From: Anaerolineaceae bacterium
GTDB taxonomy: Bacteria > Chloroflexota > Anaerolineae > Anaerolineales > Anaerolineaceae
Reading direction: 5' to 3'
NCBI GenBank assembly: GCA_021107195.1
Contig: JAIOTF010000403.1
Span: 1-28,348 of the forward strand
DNA length: 28,348 bases
Made by a program: the position numbers and the translations under genes
Notes under the pieces: model-generated
What the model was told of the DNA's origin: nothing
Seen by the model: only the letters and a program-made list of their open reading frames with translations
Databases searched by the model: none
Shown here: positions 1-6,942 of the stretch, piece after piece
How positions within the stretch are numbered: the stretch's first letter is position 1
Layout: the number at the start of each line of letters is the position of its first letter

Positions 1-46
1 CCAGTTCGCACGCTATTTCGTTTAGCACTTCAGTGGTATATTCCAT
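1..46 (-). CDS. 5' end of an unidentified gene (partial)
   Basis: An ATG at 46-44 on the minus strand follows a strong ribosome binding site, GGAGG, whose complement lies at 53-57, with a 6-nt gap. The reading frame stays open to the window edge and encodes MEYTTEVLNEIACEL. Only 15 codons are visible, so the product cannot be named. The RBS and open frame make a real start likely. The gene is transcribed away from the repeat and IS element that lie upstream of it. Confidence 0.5.
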   Translation of the reverse strand, partial: MEYTTEVLNEIACEL

Positions 47-123
47 TTGGAACCTCCGGTGGATTTAGTTTTCACAGACCTTATCCTACCTGAGGTTCTT
101 CCTTTTTGACAACCTTTGCGTGC

Positions 124-220
124 ACACATTCTCAATTTAGATTTGCAGCAACAATTTTAATCGTTAATTTCAAACGCTTAACGACTGAAGTCGGACCTAC
201 AACAGCGATATTTTCATCAT
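124..220 (+). repeat. MITE-like palindromic repeat, copy 1 (left part, degenerate)
   Basis: This stretch matches, in inverted orientation, the element at 26455-26566. The core, from ATTTTAATCGTTAATTTCAA through CTTAACGACTGAAGTCG, is almost identical, and similarity continues through CTACAAYAGCG to TTTCATCAT at 212-220. There it stops abruptly at the left end of the IS element. The core contains two palindromes, AACGATTTTAATCGTT and AACGACTGAAGTCGTT. Both are partly decayed in this copy (CAACAATT on one arm, AGTCGGAC on another). The outer end ATTCTCA (128-134) matches the terminal inverted repeat of the other copy. Confidence 0.75.
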
Positions 221-1284
221 TAGGACTTTCGCTTATGGACAAAATCAAGTAATCTAAATCCATGATTACCAAACAGCAGTACGTTGAATACCTAATTAGC
301 ACGCCGATTAACTACACATGTACCAACTTGGCAGAACATCTCGAAGGTGTGAGCCACGATGTTATTAGCGATTACCTTGAAAAGGAAAAGCTAACAGCTC
401 GCCATCTCTGGGAGTTGGTAAAAGGACTGATAGATGACAGTCCCGAAGCCTGTATGATCATTGACGACAGCGTACACAACAAACAGTATTCGCGGTCAAT
501 AGAAATGGTCAAATTGCAATACAGTGGCGCCGTAGGCGGCTTAGTGCGAGGGATAGGTGTTGTAAATCTTGTCCACACAAACGGAGAAGATGGCGAACAC
601 TATCCTGTTGATTTCCGTGTCTACGCCAAAGGAGCTGACGGGAAGACAAAAAATGACCACTTTCAAAAAATGCTACTTCAAGCCGTAATAGAGCGACAGA
701 TCAAGGCAAAAAGAGTGCTTTTTGATAGCTGGTACGCCTCTTGGAAGAACTTGAAGATGGTGCATCGTTGGGGATTGATATTTCATACGACGCTCAAAAA
801 CAATCGTTTGGTCAGTTTGAGCAAAGAAAGCGGATATGTTCACCTCGCCGAAATCGAATGGACAGAAGAGAGACTAAAAAAGGGTCTCATTGTCAAACTC
901 AAAAAAGTTCCTTTCAACGTGAAATTATTCAAGATAGTTGCCACAAACGGCGACATTGACTGGATTATCACCAATGATCTGGATGAGACTACAATCACGC
1001 AAGTCGCTCAAGACGCGAATGACTTGCGCTGGCAGGTCGAAGAATTTCACCGCGAATTGAAACAATTGACGGGCAGTGAAAAATGTCAATGCCGCAAAGC
1101 TCGTTCCCAACGAAACCATTTAGCTTGTTGCTATCACGCATGGTTATCCATGAAAGTCCAAGCAAAAGCGTTGAACAAAACCATCTATCGAGTCCACACA
1201 GATCTATTTAGCGATTATTTGCGAGCTGAACTTCGCAACCCGACCATTGCAGCTTTTCAACCTGTATGAGCGAAAGTCCTAATG
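218..1284 (+). mobile_element. IS701-like insertion sequence, about 1.07 kb
   Basis: A single DDE transposase gene is bracketed by inverted repeats. CATTAGGACTTTCGCT at 218-233 is the exact reverse complement of 1269-1284, giving 16 bp. The right repeat overlaps the transposase stop codon, which fits a compact IS. The outermost bases may be target DNA: comparison with the second MITE copy suggests the true ends are near TAGGAC and GTCCTA (221 to 1280), with only a 2-bp AT or TA possibly duplicated. The transposase frame is intact, so the element may be active or recently active. Confidence 0.85.
262..1269 (+). CDS. IS701-family DDE transposase
   Basis: This 335-residue protein should catalyse cut-and-paste movement of the surrounding IS. 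DDE landmarks typical of the IS4/IS701 group are visible. The first Asp lies in MIIDDSVHNKQYS, followed by a QYSG...RGIGVVNLVH segment. The second Asp is in RVLFDSWYASWKNLK. The Glu is in WQVEEFHRELKQLTG, followed by the EKCQCRKARSQRNH segment. These resemble the abundant cyanobacterial IS701-like transposases. Length and frame look complete with no premature stop. No clear Shine-Dalgarno precedes the ATG, as is common for transposases. It is the only gene in the IS. Confidence 0.9.
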   Translation: MITKQQYVEYLISTPINYTCTNLAEHLEGVSHDVISDYLEKEKLTARHLWELVKGLIDDSPEACMIIDDSVHNKQYSRSIEMVKLQYSGAVGGLVRGIGVVNLVHTNGEDGEHYPVDFRVYAKGADGKTKNDHFQKMLLQAVIERQIKAKRVLFDSWYASWKNLKMVHRWGLIFHTTLKNNRLVSLSKESGYVHLAEIEWTEERLKKGLIVKLKKVPFNVKLFKIVATNGDIDWIITNDLDETTITQVAQDANDLRWQVEEFHRELKQLTGSEKCQCRKARSQRNHLACCYHAWLSMKVQAKALNKTIYRVHTDLFSDYLRAELRNPTIAAFQPV

Positions 1285-1299
1285 TTAAGAGGATAGCGA
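1281..1299 (+). repeat. MITE-like repeat copy 1, right remnant beyond the IS
   Basis: The 19 bases directly after the IS (ATGTTAAGAGGATAGCGATTT region) align with the distal end of the intact copy near 26455, which on the same strand reads ATATTGAGAATCGCTGATTT. About three quarters of positions match if a small gap is allowed. Since the left part of the repeat ends exactly where the IS begins, this is best read as the other half of an interrupted repeat. The match is short and degenerate. Confidence 0.45.
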
Positions 1300-1368
1300 T
1301 TTCGCCTGATGATTACAATCCAGTTCATTAATAATTGGATAAGAAAAGTTTTTTCACAAAGCATGTTT

Positions 1369-1398
1369 TTCCCAACGAAAGCGTACTCGCGTTATAAT
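1369..1398 (+). promoter_or_regulatory. probable promoter of the VWA/FHA-PP2C operon
   Basis: A perfect TATAAT lies at 1393-1398. The -35 hexamer about 17-18 nt upstream (TTCCCA at 1369) is weak. The predicted transcription start, about 1405, falls only one or two bases before an in-frame ATG at 1407 and about 47 bases before the ATG at 1452. Confidence 0.5.
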
Positions 1399-1451
1399 AG
1401 ACAGATATGGATTCAGCTCAAAAGGCGGGCTTTGTGCGATCAAAGGAAATC

Positions 1452-3401
1452 ATGACAAGCTCATCTCAACGTAAACTGGCAATGAGAGGCAGATTTGCCC
1501 TCATTTTTCTGGTGCTATGCGCGATCTTCCTGGGACTCCCCAGCCCGGTTGCCGCGCAAGAAGGCCAGCCTGGCTGGCGTTTGCTGCCGTCTACACCCGA
1601 GACAGACCAGTTCCCGCAGATCAATTTCTACCTGGAAGCCTACGACGAGGCCAATACGGCCATTCCGGATTTGGCCGCAGGCGAGGTTACTGTCCTGGAA
1701 AATGGTATCGATCTGCCGTTGGATAGTTTGGAGCGCATTGAGCCGGGCGTGCAGGTGATCGTCGCCACCAACATTGCCCCTGCGTTGGCCAACGTTGTGG
1801 GCGGCGTAACGTATTTTGATCGTATTCGCCTGGCGCTGCGCGATTGGGCTGCCCGGCAGCCCGCCGGTACGCCAGATGATTTCAGCATTGCCAGCAATTC
1901 AGGGTTACTGGCGGTGCGTTTGCAGGAACCTCAACAATGGATCAAAGCCATTGAAGACTTTGTGCCAAACCTCCGCGAATCACAGCCCAGTGTGATCAGT
2001 TTTTCGCAGGCTCTGGACTTGGCAACCGACTCCAACGAAAACCAGCGCATGAAGCGCACTATTCTTTATGTCACTACTGTGCCCGAAGAGGCGGAGCAGG
2101 AAGCCCTGCCTAACCTGGCTGAACGCGCTGCCCAGCTTGGGGTGCGGGTTTATGTGTGGCTGGTGGCTGCACCGGGCGTGGTCAATACGCCTGAAGTTCA
2201 GCCGCTGCAGCAAATGGCAGCGGTGACCGGCGGCCAATTCTTCCTCTTCTCCGGCAAAGAAGAATTGCCTGATCTGGATGCCTATTTGAACCCCATTCGC
2301 TATCAATATCAGGCCAGCTATACATCTGGCGTTGTGCAGGCTGGCATGCAGCGGCTGGCGGTGCAGACGCAGCGCGGTGGTCTGGTCAGCACCAGCGCCG
2401 AGCAGGAATTTGACCTGAATGTTCTTCCCCCTAACCCGATCTTTTTGTCCCCGCCGGTTGATATTTTACGCTCCTGGCAGGAGGCGGAGGACAAACAGGG
2501 TGAAGCGGCTTTGATGCCACAGGTCACTTCCATTCCGATCCTGATTGAATTTCCGGATGGTCATCCCCGCCCTGTGCGCCGTACGCAGCTTTATGTGGAT
2601 GGTGTCTTGCAGGTAGAAAATACCCAGCCGCCTTTTGATGTCTTCCTTTGGCCGCTGGATGAATATACCGAAAGCAAGCGGGTGATGTTGCAAGTTCGAA
2701 TGGAAGACAACCTGGGTTTGCAAAACGCCAGCATTGAAACGGCTGTGCAGATTAGCGTGCAGCCAAAAGAAACCGGTTTTGTCGAGCGTTTGATGACCCG
2801 GCGCTGGCCGATTATTCTGGCAGTTGTTCTGTTAACGGCATTGATCCTGTTGTCTGTGTTGTATCTTGCCAGGCGGCGGCACTCGCTGAAAAAGAAGCGC
2901 GAAGAGCGACGCGCCTATCGCGATCCTTTGACCCAGCCGGTGCCCATTCGTCAGGTAGAGCCCGCACAGCCGCGACAGCAAGAGAAACCTGTTGAAATTT
3001 CACGTGATAAAATAAGTTGGGCCTTTTCCAAACTGAAAGCCCCCGCTCGATTGGTTCGTCTGGATACAGACGGCAAGACCGTGCGCGGGGGGACGATTCC
3101 GCTGGATGAGGAAGAGGTCACATTTGGCAGGGACGCGAAGCGGGTGATTGCTGTTATCGAGTCGCCCTCTGTCAGTGGTTTGCATGCCCGGTTCTTCCGA
3201 ACACCAGATGGGCAGTACATGCTGGCGGATGCCGGCTCAGTGGCAGGCACCTGGATCAATTATGTACCGGCTTCTTTGGAAGGTGTGTCATTGCAGCATG
3301 GCGATTTAATACATTTTGGCAAAATTGCATTTCGTTTTGAATTGAGCAATCCACCCAAACAGGATCGATTAACAGTTGTTCCCTATGAAGAAGAATCATG
3401 A
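1452..3401 (+). CDS. membrane-anchored VWA-like / FHA-domain protein
   Basis: The predicted product is a 650-residue exported protein anchored by one late transmembrane helix. The N-terminus (RGRFALIFLVLCAIFLG...PVAAQ) is a signal peptide. The large extracytoplasmic part contains a VWA-like region (about residues 65-290). A membrane helix (WPIILAVVLLTALILLSVLYLA) is followed by an Arg/Lys-rich stop-transfer segment. The cytoplasmic tail ends in an FHA domain with the phosphothreonine-binding signature: GRD with R560, then SPSVSGLHARF, then GTWIN. The protein should read phosphorylation inside and an unknown ligand outside. The start at 1452 is preferred because AAAGGA lies 5 nt upstream. An in-frame ATG at 1407 would suit a leaderless mRNA and add 15 residues. 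The gene overlaps the PP2C gene by 4 bp, so translation is probably coupled. Confidence 0.85.
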   Translation: MTSSSQRKLAMRGRFALIFLVLCAIFLGLPSPVAAQEGQPGWRLLPSTPETDQFPQINFYLEAYDEANTAIPDLAAGEVTVLENGIDLPLDSLERIEPGVQVIVATNIAPALANVVGGVTYFDRIRLALRDWAARQPAGTPDDFSIASNSGLLAVRLQEPQQWIKAIEDFVPNLRESQPSVISFSQALDLATDSNENQRMKRTILYVTTVPEEAEQEALPNLAERAAQLGVRVYVWLVAAPGVVNTPEVQPLQQMAAVTGGQFFLFSGKEELPDLDAYLNPIRYQYQASYTSGVVQAGMQRLAVQTQRGGLVSTSAEQEFDLNVLPPNPIFLSPPVDILRSWQEAEDKQGEAALMPQVTSIPILIEFPDGHPRPVRRTQLYVDGVLQVENTQPPFDVFLWPLDEYTESKRVMLQVRMEDNLGLQNASIETAVQISVQPKETGFVERLMTRRWPIILAVVLLTALILLSVLYLARRRHSLKKKREERRAYRDPLTQPVPIRQVEPAQPRQQEKPVEISRDKISWAFSKLKAPARLVRLDTDGKTVRGGTIPLDEEEVTFGRDAKRVIAVIESPSVSGLHARFFRTPDGQYMLADAGSVAGTWINYVPASLEGVSLQHGDLIHFGKIAFRFELSNPPKQDRLTVVPYEEES

Positions 3402-4579
3402 TTCAAATTGAACAGGCACATCTTCCTATTGCAGCACTTACCCACCCAGGCATGTCTGGAAAGAACAACGAAGACAGCTTTGCGGTTTCTGCCTACTCGA
3501 AAGAGAACGGACGGGATACACCAGTTGTGCTTGCTGTGCTTTCAGATGGGATTGGGGGACACCGCGCCGGTGAAGTGGCTTCCGAGATGGCGGTCAACCG
3601 CATCAGTCAGAGAGTGGCTGAGAGCGATGGAAAGCATATCTTGCAGACGATGCGCCTTGCCATTCAGGAAGCTAGTGAAGAGATCCATGAACAGGCCCAG
3701 CAAAATGAGACTCATCAAGGAATGGGGGCAACCTGTGCCGCAGCATGTATTGTAGGCAACCGCCTTTACACTGCGACAGTGGGCGATTCACGCATTTACC
3801 TGATGCGTGGGCAGAATATTCGTCAGATCAGCATCGATCATACCTGGATCCAGGAGGCGCTGGAGGCCGGTATTATGACCCCCGATCAGGTGGAAGGGCA
3901 TCCCAATGCCCACGTCATCCGCCGTTATCTGGGTTCTCCCTCGCTTCCGGATGTAGACTTGCGCCTTTCAATGCGTGACGATGAGTCACGGGAAGATGCT
4001 CTCACCAACCAGGGCTTGCCGCTTTTGAATGAAGATATGCTGTTGTTGTGCAGCGATGGATTGAGCGATCTGGTTCAACCGGATGAGATTCTCAATGTCT
4101 GTTGCGACTATCCTTTGGATCAAGTTCCGCAGGCCTTGATCGATTTAGCCAATGTGCGCGGCGGGCATGACAATATTACTGTTATCATCTTGCAAATGAC
4201 CGAAGCCTATGCCTCCAAGCCCAGGCGTATTTGGAAGAAATCACCCAAAAGCTGGCAACCGCTTGTTGCTGCTTTGATCATTGTCGTTGGCTTGGCTGTC
4301 ATTCTCGGGGCGGTGGTTGGAGGCTGGTTGTGGCTGCGTGACCAGCGGGATGGTGCGACAAGTCTCACCCCTACAGTTCAGGAGACCATTCAGCAGACCG
4401 AGGACATAATGCTAGGAACACCATTACCGGAATTGTCTGTGCAGGCCACACCCGATGGGCAGGAAATCGAGCTGCCGGCCGAGCTAGATGAAGGTCCCAC
4501 ACTGACCCCCTGGCCGACCCATACCTTGCAATCTTCAGCGACCTTGCCTGTTATTCCTACATTTACCCCAACGCCGTAG
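3398..4579 (+). CDS. PP2C-family Ser/Thr protein phosphatase with C-terminal membrane anchor
   Basis: This 393-residue protein dephosphorylates Ser/Thr using two metal ions. PP2C motifs occur in order: NNEDSF with D26, LSDGIGGHRAGEVAS with D50, GMGATCAAA, TATVGDSRIYLMR, SIDHTWIQEAL, HVIRRYLG, LLLCSDGLSDLV and GGHDNITVIIL. All metal-binding Asp residues are present, so it should be active. A transmembrane helix (about 287-312, PLVAALIIVVGLAVILG) follows, then a short Thr/Pro-rich outer tail ending in FTPTP. The ATG overlaps the stop of the FHA gene (ATGA), so the two form an operon. An FHA reader and a PP2C eraser together imply a Ser/Thr kinase, but none is encoded in this window. A PP2C fused to a membrane helix resembles PstP/PrpC-type phosphatases. 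Confidence 0.92.
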   Translation: MIQIEQAHLPIAALTHPGMSGKNNEDSFAVSAYSKENGRDTPVVLAVLSDGIGGHRAGEVASEMAVNRISQRVAESDGKHILQTMRLAIQEASEEIHEQAQQNETHQGMGATCAAACIVGNRLYTATVGDSRIYLMRGQNIRQISIDHTWIQEALEAGIMTPDQVEGHPNAHVIRRYLGSPSLPDVDLRLSMRDDESREDALTNQGLPLLNEDMLLLCSDGLSDLVQPDEILNVCCDYPLDQVPQALIDLANVRGGHDNITVIILQMTEAYASKPRRIWKKSPKSWQPLVAALIIVVGLAVILGAVVGGWLWLRDQRDGATSLTPTVQETIQQTEDIMLGTPLPELSVQATPDGQEIELPAELDEGPTLTPWPTHTLQSSATLPVIPTFTPTP

Positions 4580-4684
4580 TTTTTGAGATCGTTCAGACTG
4601 ATTGCAGTTTCATTGTCAGTTGGTCGTTTTTTGATTCAGGCTGGCAGATATTTATTTCCTGGACGTGCGCCAGTAAATTTTAAG

Positions 4685-5053
4685 TTATTTCAGGAAGGCT
4701 TCTATTTTGGTGACGAAATTCGGCACGTCCAGCGGTTTGTTCAGGAACCCGTTGCACCCGGCTTTTAATGCTTCCTGACGGTCACGCGGCAGGATGTGAG
4801 CCGAGACGGCTACCACCGGGATTTCGGCCGTGTCAGGGTTGCTGCGGATCTTTTCGGCCAGGTGCCAGCCGTCAATGCCAGGGATTGCCAGATCTAAAAG
4901 GATCAAGTCTGGTTTCTCGCTGCACACCATTTTGAGCCCTTGATGACCGTCTAAGGCTGTCAACACATCATATTCAGCTTTGTTTAACAGGAATTTGATC
5001 AATTCCAGGTTGTCTTCATCGTCTTCGATCACTAAAATGATGCCCTTGGGCAT
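4685..5053 (-). CDS. single-domain response regulator (CheY/DivK-like)
   Basis: This 122-residue receiver domain has no output domain. The acidic pocket is E10/D11/D12 (VIEDDEDN), the phosphoacceptor is D54 (LILLDLAIPG), the switch Ser is S84 (VVAVSAH) and the conserved Lys is K106 (FLNKPLD). The start at MPKGII is chosen because AAGGAAG lies about 6 nt upstream; a frame extension adds 15 residues with no RBS of its own. Such proteins usually pass phosphate to or from hybrid kinases and HPt domains. The only HPt in this window belongs to the hybrid kinase ending at 26337, so a link is possible but unproven. The gene lies convergent to the PP2C gene and has its own promoter. Confidence 0.9.
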   Translation of the reverse strand: MPKGIILVIEDDEDNLELIKFLLNKAEYDVLTALDGHQGLKMVCSEKPDLILLDLAIPGIDGWHLAEKIRSNPDTAEIPVVAVSAHILPRDRQEALKAGCNGFLNKPLDVPNFVTKIEAFLK

Positions 5054-5089
5054 GGCGGCTTCCTTTCGCAAGTAGTGTATTGTAAAACC

Positions 5090-5118
5090 ACTATACACAA
5101 AACTTGTTCATCCGTCAA
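5090..5118 (-). promoter_or_regulatory. promoter of the response-regulator gene
   Basis: On the minus strand TTGACG (complement of 5113-5118) and TATAGT (complement of 5090-5095) are separated by exactly 17 nt. The predicted start of transcription gives a leader of about 30 nt before the ATG at 5053. Confidence 0.65.
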
Positions 5119-5182
5119 ATAATTGGATAAAAATGTTTGGTTTTATGCATAGAGGAATCATAATTCTGGCGATCATTTTTTA

Positions 5183-6667
5183 CTATTGCCGGGTAAAGAA
5201 TAGCTCTGCTGAAAAAGCGGGGTTTTCTCCCACGGGCTGTTTCACAAAATTCATATTATGGAGCCAATCGGGATGCACGCTGTTGTAACTTCCCCCAATG
5301 ATGAGATAGGTTTGATCGGTCAGCGTGCTCATTTCGTATAAAGCTTCTGTGGACACTCCTGTGACAACTCTGGCAATGTCTGGTCTATTAAGTCGGTATG
5401 TCAAATAATACTGGAAAGTGAGAGCATTCCATCCGGGGATGACAAAAATTGATTCGCCAGGTTGATATTGGTTCGATAAAATTTCACTGATTTCCCTGGC
5501 CGTACTTTTTTCCATACGACAGGAATCCACGTTCGCCGGAATGCTGAAAATCAGCAAACCGGCGATCATCATCCCGGCGAAAATGCGGTTGACCACCGAA
5601 TAATCCTGTTCATTTTGGGATGGAAAAAACAAAGACGTCGGGCTTTTAAATGATTCATAGACGGCCAGACTGATCAGGAGAGCATTGAATGGAAGCAAAA
5701 AAAGGATTTGACGCGCTGCGAAAAAATAACCGCTGAATTGGTCAGCAAGAATGATTGCCAGAATTTGGATCAGGGCACTTGTAAGCAGGGCTTTTAATAA
5801 TGTATATCGCTTTTTGAAAATAAGAATACATCCTACAATCGCTGCAATGATGGAAAAAACGTAAAAAATCCAACCAAGCTGATTGGTTAGTGGATAGGTT
5901 GGTATCCAGCCAACGCCTTGCATCACGAGCATTGGAATCAGAGGGATATCTAAACCAAATTCAAAGTGCTGTTCTCCATGAGAAAAGTAAAGGTAACCCG
6001 GCAAAACAAGCAGACCAATGACGACAAGAGATAAAAACGATCTTATGATGATTCGTTTGATTTGTGGATTATTCCGGTGCACAATCAGATAGAAAAATCC
6101 GTTGCATAATGCCAGACCAACAAATAAATGGAAATAGATACCAATGGCTGCGATCAATCCGAACAGGACAAAATTCCGCCAGGTTGGATGTTTGATCGAC
6201 AAGATCATGAGCAAAGTGGTTAGATAATAAAAAAACAATAATGCCGAATAAAAGCGTAATTCCTGCGCAAACAAGATGGCAAATGGAGAGATGGCAGTCA
6301 TCAGGGTTGCCAGGAGGGCTGATTGCTTTCCGGCGATTTCCTTGAAGAAGAAGAAAATTGGAATCAGAGAAAACGTACTCCACAGGGCAGCAGGCAGTCG
6401 CAAAGCCCATTCTGAATTGCCCCACCAGCGAGCAGCAAACCAGGCAACCACATAGTCCAGCGGCATGGCTGCAGCGTGATTTCTGGCGATGCGAATGGCT
6501 CCCGCCAGGTCTTCTTGCATGGCGGCCATAGCGACACCAGCTTCGTCATACCAGAAGCTTTCTGCACCGAGATGATATAAGCGCAGCCCCAGTCCTAAAA
6601 AGATAATGAAGAAGAGTGATAGAGAATAGCCAATCTGAGTGGAGGATTTGTTTTGATCGCATTCCAT
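5183..6667 (-). CDS. GT39-type (PMT/ArnT-like) membrane glycosyltransferase
   Basis: This 494-residue polytopic membrane protein is a probable lipid-phosphate-sugar-dependent glycosyltransferase of the GT-C fold. After the first helix comes GAESFWYDEAGVAM, in which D41 and E42 form the acidic motif of GT39/PMT proteins in the first outer loop. Next come RLPAALW, about nine further hydrophobic helices and a roughly 120-residue soluble tail. This architecture fits bacterial GT39 enzymes; acceptor and sugar cannot be told. The start is unusual: the strong AGGAG at 6686-6690 sits beside an out-of-frame ATG at 6684, while the in-frame ATG at 6667 is about 19 nt away. It has its own promoter (6759-6787). 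A downstream response regulator in the same orientation is about 130 bp away and independently promoted. Confidence 0.85.
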   Translation of the reverse strand: MECDQNKSSTQIGYSLSLFFIIFLGLGLRLYHLGAESFWYDEAGVAMAAMQEDLAGAIRIARNHAAAMPLDYVVAWFAARWWGNSEWALRLPAALWSTFSLIPIFFFFKEIAGKQSALLATLMTAISPFAILFAQELRFYSALLFFYYLTTLLMILSIKHPTWRNFVLFGLIAAIGIYFHLFVGLALCNGFFYLIVHRNNPQIKRIIIRSFLSLVVIGLLVLPGYLYFSHGEQHFEFGLDIPLIPMLVMQGVGWIPTYPLTNQLGWIFYVFSIIAAIVGCILIFKKRYTLLKALLTSALIQILAIILADQFSGYFFAARQILFLLPFNALLISLAVYESFKSPTSLFFPSQNEQDYSVVNRIFAGMMIAGLLIFSIPANVDSCRMEKSTAREISEILSNQYQPGESIFVIPGWNALTFQYYLTYRLNRPDIARVVTGVSTEALYEMSTLTDQTYLIIGGSYNSVHPDWLHNMNFVKQPVGENPAFSAELFFTRQ

Positions 6668-6758
6668 AAATGATTGGATACCATTTCTCCTCTCTAAAGA
6701 ATGACCGCATTATTTTGGAGAGGGATGTTCTTACTATGTTAAGTTTATTGTGGTTTGG

Positions 6759-6787
6759 ATTATATGTGTGAATGACATGAATCGCAA
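6759..6787 (-). promoter_or_regulatory. promoter of the GT39 glycosyltransferase gene
   Basis: On the minus strand TTGCGA (complement of 6782-6787) and a perfect TATAAT (complement of 6759-6764) are 17 nt apart. The leader to the ATG at 6667 is about 85 nt. Confidence 0.6.
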
Positions 6788-6907
6788 GTTGTAATTTAAT
6801 GACTTGAATATGCGCTTCCTGTGGTTGAAACTGGCAACCGGGAATTGATTGAGCATCTGCACAGGAATGATGAGCAAAACCTTGCGGTTTGAGCATTTTA
6901 CCCAGCT

Positions 6908-6935
6908 TTGAACAAAATCAGGTTTGCAGTATAAT
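6908..6935 (+). promoter_or_regulatory. promoter of the C39-like peptidase gene (leaderless layout)
   Basis: TTGAAC at 6908-6913 and a perfect TATAAT at 6930-6935 are separated by 16 nt. Transcription should begin near 6942, immediately before the ATG at 6943, so the mRNA would have essentially no 5' leader and no Shine-Dalgarno. Confidence 0.7.
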
Positions 6936-6942
6936 CCGAAAC

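Noticed and set aside
1330..5130. Shared 13-mer AATAATTGGATAA at 1330-1342 and 5118-5130
   Set aside because: Flanking bases do not match, the sequence is AT-rich, and one copy lies in a promoter region. Chance is sufficient.
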